Shown: positions 24,910 to 34,690, counted from the first letter of the stretch. The stretch is 64,000 bases of DNA from Ruminococcus sp. Marseille-P6503 (GCF_900604945.1 NZ_UWPB01000001.1:1-64000), one strand, 5' to 3'. A program made the numbers and translations. The notes: a model not told the origin generated them from the sequence alone.

Positions 24910-25039
24910 TTATATGCGTATATACGGCTGCGGCTGAAATTGAAGCCAACGCTGCCGATCAGTAAGAATTTCAACGGCTTTGCGGCGGCTGTCTGATAAC
25001 TATGCGGAAGCAGCCGGCGGTTAGGGCGGAATGTAAGAT

Positions 25040-25636
25040 ATGAATTTTTTTACTTTAGGTTATGCTTTTTTGGTCATACATCTTAATATGGGCTGGACTT
25101 CAAGCTATATTCTGAAGCTTGCCGGAATACTGTTCATGCTGGGAGGAATATCGGAGATATCCGATTTTTCAAAAGCGTTCTCGGGTCTGAAAAAGCGGGC
25201 GTACGCTTCGCTTGCGGTTTCGGCGGCGTCCTGCCTGATCATTTTGTGCTTCAAGCTTGCTCAGCGGGAAGGAGAGCTGTTCAGCGCTGTGAGCATTATA
25301 GCGGGAACAGCGTCGGTTGCGGCTGCGTTCGTGTTTCTGCGGGAGCTTATGAGGCTGCTTGCTGAGAACAGCTTGCTCGTAAACGACACGTCGAATATTT
25401 CACGCCTGTGCTCCGGCTGGCAGAAGCTTGCCTTTTTTACGATCGTAAATATGGTTTTCGATATTCTGAACAGACTCGTCCCGTCGGCGGCGGTTGCCGA
25501 TTTTGCAGGAGTTATGGTGACCATATCAAAAATAATTCTGTTTGCGTTCGTTATATCTACCGCGTGGACGTTTAATAAGATCAGATGTGATTTCAATAAT
25601 AAGCACCCGGACGGCGCCGATGTTTCGGAAAAATAG
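25040..25636 (+). CDS. Hypothetical membrane protein
   Basis: This 198-residue protein has about five hydrophobic segments (near residues 1-15, 22-38, 53-72, 80-100 and 130-175) and a short hydrophilic tail. I recognise no family. It has its own strong promoter and lies 170 bases upstream of the glycosyltransferase/YfhO pair in the same direction, so it may serve the same envelope pathway. A weak hairpin around 25695-25719 separates them. Confidence 0.65.
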   Translation: MNFFTLGYAFLVIHLNMGWTSSYILKLAGILFMLGGISEISDFSKAFSGLKKRAYASLAVSAASCLIILCFKLAQREGELFSAVSIIAGTASVAAAFVFLRELMRLLAENSLLVNDTSNISRLCSGWQKLAFFTIVNMVFDILNRLVPSAAVADFAGVMVTISKIILFAFVISTAWTFNKIRCDFNNKHPDGADVSEK

Positions 25637-25805
25637 AAAACCGCAGGCTTGAAACGGTGTTTTCAGCGATTTGCAAAAAAGAATGATTACCGAAGGACGT
25701 CAGTTTTGGCGTCCCTTGTGCTGTATTTTATGTAAAGGCGATTCTGCGCCGTTATAGTGCGGCGCCGCCTTGATTTTATAGAGAAAAGAAAAGGAGCTGA
25801 CAGAA

Positions 25806-26735
25806 TTGTTGTCAATCGTAATTCCCAGCTATAATGAAGAGGGAAACGTGGAGCATACCGCTGACGTGGTTAGTGAAATTCTTGAAAGGAACGGAATAGA
25901 TTACGAGCTTATATTTATTAATGACGGCTCAAAGGACAAAACGTGGGAAAAAATATCAGCGATGGCTGTAAGCAGAGAAAATATCACAGCCGTTAATTTC
26001 AGCAGGAATTTCGGCAAAGAAAGCGCTATTTTTGCAGGACTTGAGGTAGCGGGGGGCGACGCCTGCGTGCTTATGGACTGCGATTTGCAGCATCCTCCCG
26101 AGGTTATTGTGGAGATGTATAAAATCTGGGAAAATAACGACGTGGACGTTGTGGAGGGCAGAAAGAAAAGCCGCGGCAGGGAGAACCCGGTTTACAAGGG
26201 TATGAGCCTGTTTTTCTATAAAATTATAAATAAGGCTTCGGGCTTAGATATGGAGGCGGCTTCAGATTTCAAGCTGCTGGACAGAAAGGTCGTTGACGCC
26301 CTTAACAGAATGCCGGAAAGGCTTACGTTTTTCAGAGCAATGTCCAGCTGGGTAGGCTTCAAAACGGAAAAGGTCTATTTTGAGGTTGCCGAAAGAGCGG
26401 AGGGCGAATCGAAATGGTCTGTCAAGTCGCTGATAAAATATGCGGTCAACAGTATAACGTCATTTACCTCGGCGCCCTTGCAGATCGTTACCGTGTGCGG
26501 AGTAATAACCTTTATTATTTCAATAATTCTGGGGGTCAATACTCTTTACAACAAGATCTGGGGAAACTCGGCGGCAGGCTTTCCGACAGTCATAATACTT
26601 CAGCTGCTTACCTCCAGTATAATAATGTTCAGCCTTGGAGTTATCGGCTTCTATATTTCAAAGATTTACGAGGAAATAAAAAACAGACCCAGATATCTGA
26701 TACGGGATATTGTGAGAAAAAACGACGGCAAATAA
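25806..26735 (+). CDS. Polyprenyl-phosphate glycosyltransferase, GT2 (GtrB/CsbB-like)
   Basis: The 309-residue enzyme has the GT2 domain of the DPM1/GtrB group: 'VIPSYNEEGNVE' at the N-terminus, 'FINDGSKDKTWE', 'MDCDLQHPPEVI' with the metal-binding DxD-type motif, and 'EGRKKSRGREN'. Two C-terminal transmembrane helices follow (about residues 230-250 and 262-288). It would load a sugar from a nucleotide donor onto undecaprenyl phosphate at the inner membrane face. Start codon is TTG with AAGGAG upstream. In Bacillus, CsbB works with YfhO to glycosylate lipoteichoic acid; here a YfhO protein is the next gene. Confidence 0.9.
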   Translation: MLSIVIPSYNEEGNVEHTADVVSEILERNGIDYELIFINDGSKDKTWEKISAMAVSRENITAVNFSRNFGKESAIFAGLEVAGGDACVLMDCDLQHPPEVIVEMYKIWENNDVDVVEGRKKSRGRENPVYKGMSLFFYKIINKASGLDMEAASDFKLLDRKVVDALNRMPERLTFFRAMSSWVGFKTEKVYFEVAERAEGESKWSVKSLIKYAVNSITSFTSAPLQIVTVCGVITFIISIILGVNTLYNKIWGNSAAGFPTVIILQLLTSSIIMFSLGVIGFYISKIYEEIKNRPRYLIRDIVRKNDGK

Positions 26736-26756
26736 ATTCTTAAAAGGAGCAAGTCT

Positions 26757-29603
26757 GTGAATAAGCTTAAATGGGAAAGAGTCAGAAGCCTGCTGTGGGA
26801 CAAGAGAATCTATTTTCTTGTCTTTGCCGTGCCGGCGCTTATAATGTATATCGCGTATGCTTTGTTTGAGGTGCATCCGTTCGGGGATAATTCCGTTCTG
26901 GTGCTTGACCTTAACGGACAGTATGTGTATTATTACGAAGCCTTAAGGGACGCGTTCTGGGGCGACGGCAGTTTGGTATACAGCTGGTCGAGGAATCTTT
27001 CGGGCGAAATGTTCGGAATATTCGCCTATTATCTTGCAAGCCCCTTTATGCTTATCGTCTGCCTGCTGCCCAGAACGGCAATGTGCGGCGCGATCGAGCT
27101 GATGCAGATAGCAAAAATAGGCGCGGCGGCGGTGACGTTTGCGTACTTCCTGAGAAAAACCGGAAAGCCGAGAAATACCTCTCTGGCGGTTTTCTCGTCC
27201 TGCTACGCGCTTATGTCTTATATGGTGGTTCAGCTTATGGATCCCATGTGGCTTGACGGGCTTATTTATCTGCCCCTTATCTGCTGGGGCGTTCACAGGC
27301 TTGTGGATGAAGGAAAGCTGCTTCCGCTTATTATTCCGCTGGCGCTTATGTTTATTGCGCATTTTTATATCGGTTATATGGTAGGCTTTTTTACCTTCTG
27401 CTATTTTATCTATTACTGCCTGTCCCGTGAGGGAAGAATACTTCCCAAGCATATTTTCAGGAGGATAGTGCAGTTCGGGGCGGCGGCGGTTACGGCTGTT
27501 ATGACCGCGGGGGTCGTGCTGATTCCTGTTTACAATTCGCTGAAGCTGGGCAAGCTTGAGTTTTCAACTCCGGATTTTTCGCTTGCGACGCAGTTTGATT
27601 TCCTTACCTTTATAACCAAGCTGTTTCCCATGAGCTACGATACGGTTTATCCCGAGGGGCTTCCGATGATCTTCTGCGGCTCCGCGGTTCTGCTGCTTGT
27701 TCCGCTGTTTTTCATGAACGCGAAAATTTCGGTCAAGGAAAAGGTTTCAAAGGGGCTGCTGCTGCTGGTCCTGTTTGTCAGTATGTATATCGCGCCGATA
27801 GATATTGCGTGGCACGGCTTTCAGGTTCCCAACTGGCTGCCGTACAGGTATTCCTTTGCGTTTTCTTTCTTATTGCTTTTAATGGCGTACAGAGCCTTTG
27901 AAAATCTTGACGGAATAACCGCCAAGGAGATAGGCGGGGTTTTCTTCGGACTTATGGTTTTTCTTTTCTGGTGCGAACGGGAAAACTATTCTCACTTTCA
28001 GATTTTTGAAGGAAGAACCGAGAACGGCGAAACCAAGGGAGTTATTCAGGGGATATGGTTTTCAATTATCGCCCTTTCGGTTTATTTTGCCTTGCTTTAT
28101 CTTTACAGAAAGCGGAAAAGCTCAAAAGCGGTCTGCGTAATTCTTTGTATGCTGGTGGGTCTTGAGCTGCTGGCAAATACGATGGATACCCTTCATAAAA
28201 TAGACGTTGACGTTGTATACAGCGAGTATACGTCGTATGAGCCGTATATGAGCGACACCCGCGACGCTGTTGAGCATATAAAGGAGTTTGATGATTCTCC
28301 GTTCTTCCGCATGGAAGCCACGTTCCACAGAACGGTCAACGATCCGATCGGAACGGGGTATTACGGTATTTCCCATTCAAGCTCGACAATGAATTCCCCC
28401 GCTCTCAAGGCTCTTCAGCAGCTTGGCTACGCGTACGGAGGACATTATACAAAATATGACGGTTCCACCTATCTGACAGACGCGCTGTTCGGCATACGCT
28501 ATCTGATGGATAAGGAGGATTATGACGCAAGCGAAAGGTATTCAGATCAGAGGACGTCCGTTCCTGAGGAATATACGCTTGTTACCCATATCGACGAGCA
28601 GGCGGCTAAATATAAATTCTATGAAAATCCCTACGAACTGGGCCTAGGCGTGGTTTCCTCCTCCAAAATTCAGGACGTGCGGCTTATTGACGCGAATCCC
28701 TTTGAGAATCAGAACAACGTATTCAACGCTTTGATCTCGCAGACTGAGGATACCTCGTATTTTACAAGGATACTTCCGCATAGCATGGAAACGGAAAATA
28801 TGCAGACCTCGTCGCTTGCCGACGGACATACCAAGTATTATCCGGCGGATCAGAGCATTGCGGAATGTCATATTGATTATGTCGTAAGAATGGATAAGGA
28901 TTCAAATTTGTATATGTATCTCCCGACCAAGTATGAAAGAAGCTGCAATGTATGGATTCAGAAGGAGAACGAGTATCTTGAGGGAACTTCGGCAATGGAA
29001 TATGCCGGTCAGTTCTTTGTAGGGGACAATTATTCTATTCTGAATCTGGGGAAATTCTATCAGGATGAGGATATCCGCATAAGGATCACCGTTGCCAACG
29101 ACGATAACGAGGCTTTCTGGTCCGAGGCGCTGTTCTATTCCTTTGATATGAAGGCTTTTGAGGCGGCGGACGCTCAGCTTCAGGAAAGGGTATGGAACGT
29201 TACAAGGCATGAGGATACCTATGTTGAGGGAACCTGTACCGCTGAAAGCGGCGAGGAGGTGCTTTTTACCACTATTCCGTATGAAAACGGCTGGATCGTA
29301 AAGGTAAACGGGAAAGAGGCAGATATCGGAAAATCCCTTGATTCGCTGATTACCATACCTTTGGAAAAGGGTGAGAACGTAATAACAATGGAATTTGCCC
29401 CTAATTATTTTACCGCGGCAAAGATCATTTCAGTATGCGGACTTATAATAATTGTGCTGATATTCATGTTTGAATACAAAAACGGCAGGCTTGTAAAGAA
29501 GTTTTTTGAAAAGCCGCAGCCTAAGTCAGCCGCAGATGCCGCTGATGTAAAGCCTATCATAGCAGATGACAGCAAAATCGACAAAACAGACCCAAATGAC
29601 TGA
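26757..29603 (+). CDS. YfhO-family membrane protein (probable GT-C glycosyltransferase)
   Basis: The 948-residue protein is a typical YfhO: about 12 transmembrane helices in residues 20-460, an extracytoplasmic domain of about 400 residues, and a last helix near residue 895. The N-terminal region includes 'VLDLNGQYVYYYEALRDAFW', which resembles the acidic first loop of GT-C enzymes. It would transfer the lipid-linked sugar made by the preceding GT2 enzyme to an envelope polymer. The start is GTG with AAAGGAGC upstream, 21 bases after the GT2 stop. The acceptor polymer is not known here. Confidence 0.9.
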   Translation: MNKLKWERVRSLLWDKRIYFLVFAVPALIMYIAYALFEVHPFGDNSVLVLDLNGQYVYYYEALRDAFWGDGSLVYSWSRNLSGEMFGIFAYYLASPFMLIVCLLPRTAMCGAIELMQIAKIGAAAVTFAYFLRKTGKPRNTSLAVFSSCYALMSYMVVQLMDPMWLDGLIYLPLICWGVHRLVDEGKLLPLIIPLALMFIAHFYIGYMVGFFTFCYFIYYCLSREGRILPKHIFRRIVQFGAAAVTAVMTAGVVLIPVYNSLKLGKLEFSTPDFSLATQFDFLTFITKLFPMSYDTVYPEGLPMIFCGSAVLLLVPLFFMNAKISVKEKVSKGLLLLVLFVSMYIAPIDIAWHGFQVPNWLPYRYSFAFSFLLLLMAYRAFENLDGITAKEIGGVFFGLMVFLFWCERENYSHFQIFEGRTENGETKGVIQGIWFSIIALSVYFALLYLYRKRKSSKAVCVILCMLVGLELLANTMDTLHKIDVDVVYSEYTSYEPYMSDTRDAVEHIKEFDDSPFFRMEATFHRTVNDPIGTGYYGISHSSSTMNSPALKALQQLGYAYGGHYTKYDGSTYLTDALFGIRYLMDKEDYDASERYSDQRTSVPEEYTLVTHIDEQAAKYKFYENPYELGLGVVSSSKIQDVRLIDANPFENQNNVFNALISQTEDTSYFTRILPHSMETENMQTSSLADGHTKYYPADQSIAECHIDYVVRMDKDSNLYMYLPTKYERSCNVWIQKENEYLEGTSAMEYAGQFFVGDNYSILNLGKFYQDEDIRIRITVANDDNEAFWSEALFYSFDMKAFEAADAQLQERVWNVTRHEDTYVEGTCTAESGEEVLFTTIPYENGWIVKVNGKEADIGKSLDSLITIPLEKGENVITMEFAPNYFTAAKIISVCGLIIIVLIFMFEYKNGRLVKKFFEKPQPKSAADAADVKPIIADDSKIDKTDPND

Positions 29604-29667
29604 TATTCCGCCGTTGACAATGTATCGTACAGCTGGTATCATGTAATCAGGGTTCGCGGCTTGTCTT

Positions 29668-29785
29668 TCAATTCGGAGCAAAGCCCGATGTGCGCTCGCT
29701 TAACATCGGCGGTGACGAAGCAACCCGCCGACTTGGAGAGGCGAACGCCTTCTGAAGAGGGCGGGGACATAGGCGCAAGGTTATA
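29668..29785 (-). repeat. Dispersed intergenic repeat, copy A (inverted)
   Basis: Read on the minus strand it runs from TTATAACCTTGCGCC to TCGGGCTTTGCTCCGAATT, matching copies at 34691, 55900 and 63371. It contains the shared block AGAAGGCGTTCGCCTCT. It lies 65 bases after the YfhO stop and lacks the insert seen in copy B. Confidence 0.85.
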
Positions 29786-29855
29786 AAGCCGGCGGATTTA
29801 TTACTGACCAACGTATGAAGGCGGGTTCTTAGCTGCAAAAAAGGAAGTGTTTTTT

Positions 29856-30632
29856 ATGACGGCTGTTAAAAGCAGCAGAAAAAAGCTCTGCGACGCCGGT
29901 TCGGCGTCATGTGTGTTTGCGTTTATCGCTTTGCTTGCTTCGGGAGCGGGAACGGCTCTGGAGTTTATAGGAAGGGAGATATACCGCAGGGAGTTTTATA
30001 AAAATGAAACGCTGTTTTCACAAAAGTGGGACGAATACTTTGTAACGTATCAGCATTCGGTAGTGCTGTTGGTACTGTCGCTTACCGTGCTGCTTGTATG
30101 TCTTGTCAGCCGCAGGAAAAAGAAGATCGGAGCTGAATTCGGAGCGCTGATAACCGTTGCTTCGGCGGCTGTGTCCGTTGCTCCGGCGCTGTTTATTTAC
30201 CGCCTTTTCAACGACAGCGCATGGAGGCTTGCGGCAGAAGGCTCAGACGAGGCTCGATTTATGTATATAATGCAGGCGCTTGTGTACGGGCTTCCGCTGT
30301 TAGCCGGAATATTTCTGTTTATATGCGGCATTACGCTTTGGGGAAGGAACGCTACCGACGAGTTTTCGGTGTCCTGCCCTTGTATGAAATATATGGCTTC
30401 TCCGGAAAGCCGGGATACGGAGGAGCAGGCGGTTGAAAAAAACGGCAGACCTGAAGAGATAAAGCCCAGCTTTGAATTTACAAACAGTAATTATATGAGT
30501 CCGGCGGACGGAGGAGTAAACGTTAAGTCTGCTCCGGTTATAAAGGAAACTTCAAGATGCAAAGGCTGCGGAGCCGAGCTGAAAGACGGAGCCAAGTTCT
30601 GCCAGCGGTGCGGAGAAAAGATCGGCGAATAA
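29856..30632 (+). CDS. Membrane protein with C-terminal zinc ribbon
   Basis: The 258-residue protein has four predicted transmembrane segments (about residues 20-42, 70-90, 100-120 and 150-170), a polar cytoplasmic stretch, and a C-terminal zinc ribbon 'CKGCGAELKDGAKFCQRCG'. This is a common architecture in Clostridia without assigned function. AAGGAAG lies nine bases before the ATG at 29856; the GTG at 29847 abuts it and is less likely. A terminator follows directly. Confidence 0.72.
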   Translation: MTAVKSSRKKLCDAGSASCVFAFIALLASGAGTALEFIGREIYRREFYKNETLFSQKWDEYFVTYQHSVVLLVLSLTVLLVCLVSRRKKKIGAEFGALITVASAAVSVAPALFIYRLFNDSAWRLAAEGSDEARFMYIMQALVYGLPLLAGIFLFICGITLWGRNATDEFSVSCPCMKYMASPESRDTEEQAVEKNGRPEEIKPSFEFTNSNYMSPADGGVNVKSAPVIKETSRCKGCGAELKDGAKFCQRCGEKIGE

Positions 30633-30635
30633 AAA

Positions 30636-30673
30636 GGCTGGCAGAATCGGAGATTTTCAGGATTCTGCCGGCC
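30636..30673 (+). terminator. Terminator after the zinc-ribbon membrane protein gene
   Basis: GGCTGGCAGAATC pairs with GATTCTGCCGGCC across a 12-base loop, then TTTT. Confidence 0.75.
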
Positions 30674-30759
30674 TTTTCAGGCTTTCTGCGGCAGGTCATG
30701 CGGTTTTTCTTTTTACAGTTAGAGAGTATAAATAAACGGCGCCGCTGAGACGCTTGTTA

Positions 30760-30788
30760 TTGCAATTGCTGTGAAAAAGTGATACAAT
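30760..30788 (+). promoter_or_regulatory. Promoter of the four-gene run 30934-34628
   Basis: TTGCAA-17-TACAAT; about 140 bases of leader follow, with nothing else recognised in it. Confidence 0.6.
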
Positions 30789-30933
30789 AAAGGCGGCGCG
30801 GTATGATTCGTTCAAGCTAATATTTTAACGGCTGTATACCGGCTGCCGAAAACCCGCCGCCGCAAAGCATATACATATACAGATTTGCGGCATAACATAA
30901 TTAAAATTACGCAAAAGAAGGGAAGAGAAAGGA

Positions 30934-31461
30934 ATGTCGGATAACAGGAAATATATTCATCCTGCCGAGGAAATGCAGGAAAGGCACGAGAAAAAGCGCA
31001 TGATGAAGAAAAAGAAAAAAAGAATTATTTTCATGCTGATAATTCTGCTTGCGCTGATAGCTGTATGTATGCTTATGAGGTATTTGGAGATCGGTTTGGT
31101 AAAGAAAAATACGGACAGCTCAGAAGCAGGCAGAGAGAGCGCGCAGAGTTCAGCGCCGGAGGAAAGCCTGACGACGGACGAATCCTCGGAAACGGAAAAA
31201 ATCGCAGTCCAGCTGAGAATTTCGGGAAGCACCTATATTTATGCGGACAAGGTTTATACTCTGGCGGAATTTGAGAAGATAGCAGAGATCATTGACAGGG
31301 ACGCGGTGGTTATCGAGCTTTGCGACGATAATGCAGTTGCTGACGCGGTGAACGATATGCATTCCATGCTTGACGGGCTGGGGATAGCATATGAGGATAC
31401 GGTATATTCCGGCTTGTCGTCTGAAAATTCCGAGATAAGCCGTCAGGATTCGGAGGTGTAG
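30934..31461 (+). CDS. Membrane-anchored protein with ExbD-like exterior domain
   Basis: The 175-residue protein has a highly basic cytoplasmic N-terminus (HEKKRMMKKKKKR), one transmembrane helix (about residues 31-50) and a Ser/Glu-rich linker. A compact domain follows ('IYADKVYTLAEFEKIAEII', 'VVIELCDDNAVADAVNDMHS', 'LGIAYED'). That domain resembles the ExbD/TolR exterior fold in its Asp-ended strand and following helix, but there is no partner ExbB gene here. It starts a run of genes for a patatin, a phosphoesterase and a peptidase, all with tight spacing. Function unknown. Confidence 0.65.
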   Translation: MSDNRKYIHPAEEMQERHEKKRMMKKKKKRIIFMLIILLALIAVCMLMRYLEIGLVKKNTDSSEAGRESAQSSAPEESLTTDESSETEKIAVQLRISGSTYIYADKVYTLAEFEKIAEIIDRDAVVIELCDDNAVADAVNDMHSMLDGLGIAYEDTVYSGLSSENSEISRQDSEV

Positions 31462-31463
31462 CT

Positions 31464-32312
31464 ATGCTTGGGATCGTATGCGAGGGCGGAGGAAGCCGCA
31501 CGGTTTATTCCTGCGGAGTTCTGGACTTTCTGCTGGAGGAAAATATAATCGCGGATTATTTTATAGGCGTTTCCGCGGGAATTGCCTTCGGCGTTTCCTA
31601 TTGCTCGGGACAGAAGGGAAGAAATCTTACGCTTGCTACGGAATATATGAACCGTTCGGAATATTCGGGGCTAAGGCATATGTTCAAAAGAGGAAACCGA
31701 AGCTTTTACAATATGGATTACGTTTACGGAAAAGTGCCTAATGAGGAGCTTCCGTTTGATTTTGACGCGTTTAAAGCTTTTCCCGGCGAAATAATATCCG
31801 TTGTAACCAATGTAAGGACGGGAAAAGCGGAATATCTTCCCTGTGACAGGGACGACAGGAGCTTTATGCACCTGCGGGCAAGCTGCGCGCTTCCGCTGCT
31901 GTTTCCGGAGATAGAGATAAACGGCGAAAAATATCTTGACGGGGGAGTTGCGGATTCCATACCTTACAGGCAGGCTTTAAAGGCGGGCTGCGACAAGCTG
32001 ATAATAATTCTGACCCGCCCCAGAGATTATATCAAAAGGGACGAGCCTGCGATCAGACTTGCTGAAAGATATTACAGGAAAAATCCTGAATTTGTTGAAG
32101 CAATGAGGACAAGGGCGGCAAGATACAACGAATGTGTGAACGAGATCAAGCAGCTTCAGAGCGAAGGCAAGGTCTGCGTTTTCACGCCTAAGACTACCTT
32201 TAACGTAAGCAGGACTGAGGGGGATCCGGCTAAGCTGAAAAGGCTGTACGATCATGGCTACAAACACGCGGAATGGGCGGCTCGGCAGCTTAAAGATTAT
32301 CTCAGCAGATAG
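31464..32312 (+). CDS. Patatin-like phospholipase
   Basis: The 282-residue protein is a serine acyl hydrolase of the RssA/patatin family. The oxyanion-hole motif is 'CEGGGSRTVYSCGVLDFLLE', the nucleophile elbow is 'GVSAG' (Ser at about residue 38) and the catalytic Asp is in 'LDGGVADSIP' (about residue 158). No signal peptide is seen, so it is probably cytoplasmic and acts on membrane lipid acyl chains. GGAGGTG precedes the ATG, which lies just after the previous stop. Confidence 0.9.
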   Translation: MLGIVCEGGGSRTVYSCGVLDFLLEENIIADYFIGVSAGIAFGVSYCSGQKGRNLTLATEYMNRSEYSGLRHMFKRGNRSFYNMDYVYGKVPNEELPFDFDAFKAFPGEIISVVTNVRTGKAEYLPCDRDDRSFMHLRASCALPLLFPEIEINGEKYLDGGVADSIPYRQALKAGCDKLIIILTRPRDYIKRDEPAIRLAERYYRKNPEFVEAMRTRAARYNECVNEIKQLQSEGKVCVFTPKTTFNVSRTEGDPAKLKRLYDHGYKHAEWAARQLKDYLSR

Positions 32313-32412
32313 AGCGGCGCATAGCGGCGGACTGCCCGCGCAGGCGGCGCTCACGATTGCTGCGCGGAGAAATCATTTTCATTTTATTAACGGAAAAGAG
32401 GCGTTACGGAAA

Positions 32413-33264
32413 ATGAGCAAAATAAAAGCCGCGGGGGCGACAGGTATTGCCGCCGCGCTTTCGGCATACTGTTTTGTGCAGAACAGGCTGCTTACTGTAG
32501 ATAATTATAAGGTGGAATGCAAAAATCTTCCACAAAGCTTTGAGGGAGTAAAGATACTGCACATTTCGGATCTGCACAAAAAGAGATACGGCGACGGCTT
32601 TAATAACCTTATCAATGTCTGTCAGGTCTGCGATCCGGATTATATATTTTTTACCGGCGATCTGTTCAGCAGATCGGAGGAAAACCTTACTCCCAAGCTT
32701 GTGCTTATGCGGAGACTGATGAAGCTTGCTCCGGTTTATTATGTTATGGGCAATCACGAAACCGACGCTGCCGTTAAATCGGAGGCGCTCAACTATAAGC
32801 TTGAAGCCGAAGGCGTTCATATACTGAGAAATTCTTATGAAAGAATATACAGAGGCGGCGATTATATAAATATATACGGCGCCGAGCTTTCAATGGATTA
32901 TTACCGAAGCGCGGACGGAATAGGCTATAGAGGACTGAAAAAGGCGGATCGTGAAGCTTTGCAGAGGCTTATGGGAGAGCCGGATCATGAGAAGTGCTGT
33001 ATTCTGCTTGCCCACAATCCTTTCCCTTTCAGGGAATATGCCGAATGGGGAGCGGACTTAGTGTTTTCCGGCCATTGTCACGGGGGAGTTATCAGGCTTC
33101 CGATAGCAGGCGGACTGCTTTCGCCTGAAAGAAGGTTTTTCCCTGAGTATACGAAGGGAGTATATGAAGGATACGGCTCATGCATGGTAGTTTCGGCAGG
33201 GCTTGGTAAGTTCAGGCTCAATAACCCCTCGCAGCTGATCTGCGCATATCTTACGGGAAAATAA
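32413..33264 (+). CDS. Membrane-anchored metallophosphoesterase (YkuE/YaeI-like)
   Basis: The 283-residue calcineurin-like phosphoesterase has an N-terminal membrane anchor (about residues 5-22). All metal-site motifs are visible: 'ISDLHKKRYG', 'FFTGDLFS', 'VMGNHETD', 'LLAHNPFPF' and 'FSGHCHGG'. Relatives act at the cell surface on phospholipid or lipid-linked phosphates. The ATG at 32413 is chosen so that the anchor starts the protein; the frame opening at 32254 overlaps the patatin gene. Confidence 0.85.
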   Translation: MSKIKAAGATGIAAALSAYCFVQNRLLTVDNYKVECKNLPQSFEGVKILHISDLHKKRYGDGFNNLINVCQVCDPDYIFFTGDLFSRSEENLTPKLVLMRRLMKLAPVYYVMGNHETDAAVKSEALNYKLEAEGVHILRNSYERIYRGGDYINIYGAELSMDYYRSADGIGYRGLKKADREALQRLMGEPDHEKCCILLAHNPFPFREYAEWGADLVFSGHCHGGVIRLPIAGGLLSPERRFFPEYTKGVYEGYGSCMVVSAGLGKFRLNNPSQLICAYLTGK

Positions 33265-33278
33265 AAGGAGCGTTTTTG

Positions 33279-34628
33279 GTGTTTGAAAAGGAAATTGCGG
33301 AGTATTTTGATAAAAATATAGATAACGTCATTAAGTCGATGAGAGAAATAATGTCTATCGACAGCAGTCTGTCAGAGCCTTTGGAGGGAATGCCCTTCGG
33401 CAGGGGTTCCGCGGAGGCTCTTAAATGGGGAGCGGATTTCGGCAGAAGTCTTGGAATGAAGGTAAAGAATTTTGACAACTATGCCGTTTCTATGGACTAT
33501 GGCGAGGGTGAACCGATCCTTGGGATACTGAGTCATCTTGACGTTGTTCCGGCAGGCGGCGGCTGGAGCTTTTCGCCTTTTGACTGCACCGTTAAGGACG
33601 GAAATATTTACGGCAGAGGGGCGATAGACGACAAGGGTCCCAGCGTTGCCGTTCTGTATGCGGTCAGGTGTATAAAGGAGCTTGGTCTGCCGTTGAAGAA
33701 AGGATTTCGCGTCATTTTCGGCGGCAATGAGGAGGGTGGCTGTCAGGACATTGAATACTATCAGAAAAAGGAACCGTTTCCGTCTATGGTATTTACTCCC
33801 GACGGTTCTTTTCCTGTGCTCAACTGTGAAAAGGGAATGCTTCATCTGACTTTCTCGGGAGAAGGAAGCTTTGACTGCGGCGGGATCAGATTCGGAAAAA
33901 TCGCCGGAGGAACGGTTATAAACGCGGTTCCCGGGAAAACGTCATGTACGGCTGTTTATGACGAAGGCAGTATTCCTGAAGAGATCTGCGGCTGTAATGT
34001 GAAAAGGTCGGAGGAGGGCTTTGAAATAACGGGGCTGTCCTCTCACGGCTCAAGACCTGAGCTGGGCAGAAATACCGTTACGGCGCTGCTTGCTTTTCTT
34101 GCCGCAAACGGCTGCGAAACGGCAGACAGGCTGTCGGCGGCTTTTCCTCACGGGGAATTCGGCGGAAGCTCCGCAGGACTTGGTTTTTCCGACAGCGTAT
34201 CGGGAGAAATGACCTGCGTTCTTACTCAGCTTGGCTATGAAAACGGAGTGATAACCGGCGGTATAGATATCAGATTTCCAATTGACCGAACCTGCGCTGA
34301 GATAGAAAGGATAATAAAAAATACGCTTGAAAACGCCGGAATGGACGTTACCTCCTGTGAGGGAATGGAGCCTCATTATGTTCCGGAGGACAGCGAGCTT
34401 GTACAGGCGCTGCTGAGAACCTATGAAAAGGTAAAGGGCGAAAAAGGAAAGTGCATTGCGGAGGGAGGAATAACCTACGTTCACAATACCGCCGGAGGAG
34501 TGGCATTCGGCGCCGAATTTCCCTGGGAAAACAATAATATGCACGGCCCCGACGAGCATATATCAGTGGAAACTCTGAAATATAATCTCAATATGTACGC
34601 AAACGCTATAATGGAGATATGCGGGTGA
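33279..34628 (+). CDS. M20-family dipeptidase (PepV-like)
   Basis: This zinc metallopeptidase of 449 residues hydrolyses dipeptides in the cytoplasm. Metal ligands appear in 'GILSHLDVVPAGGGW' (His, Asp), 'GRGAIDDKGPSVAVLYA' (bridging Asp), 'FGGNEEGGCQDIEYY' (Glu pair) and a C-terminal His in 'NNNMHGPDEH'. A long lid/dimerisation insertion in the middle is as in PepV. The start is GTG at 33279 with AAAGGAG eight bases before; the TTG at 33276 is an alternative. Confidence 0.9.
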   Translation: MFEKEIAEYFDKNIDNVIKSMREIMSIDSSLSEPLEGMPFGRGSAEALKWGADFGRSLGMKVKNFDNYAVSMDYGEGEPILGILSHLDVVPAGGGWSFSPFDCTVKDGNIYGRGAIDDKGPSVAVLYAVRCIKELGLPLKKGFRVIFGGNEEGGCQDIEYYQKKEPFPSMVFTPDGSFPVLNCEKGMLHLTFSGEGSFDCGGIRFGKIAGGTVINAVPGKTSCTAVYDEGSIPEEICGCNVKRSEEGFEITGLSSHGSRPELGRNTVTALLAFLAANGCETADRLSAAFPHGEFGGSSAGLGFSDSVSGEMTCVLTQLGYENGVITGGIDIRFPIDRTCAEIERIIKNTLENAGMDVTSCEGMEPHYVPEDSELVQALLRTYEKVKGEKGKCIAEGGITYVHNTAGGVAFGAEFPWENNNMHGPDEHISVETLKYNLNMYANAIMEICG

Positions 34629-34644
34629 TAAGCTGACCCGCTTC

Positions 34645-34670
34645 AGCCTCCGGCACAGAAGCCGGAGGCT
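34645..34670 (+). terminator. Terminator after the dipeptidase gene
   Basis: AGCCTCCGGC-ACAGAA-GCCGGAGGCT then TTTTTT. Confidence 0.85.
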
Positions 34671-34690
34671 TTTTTATCTGTAAAAGCTGA

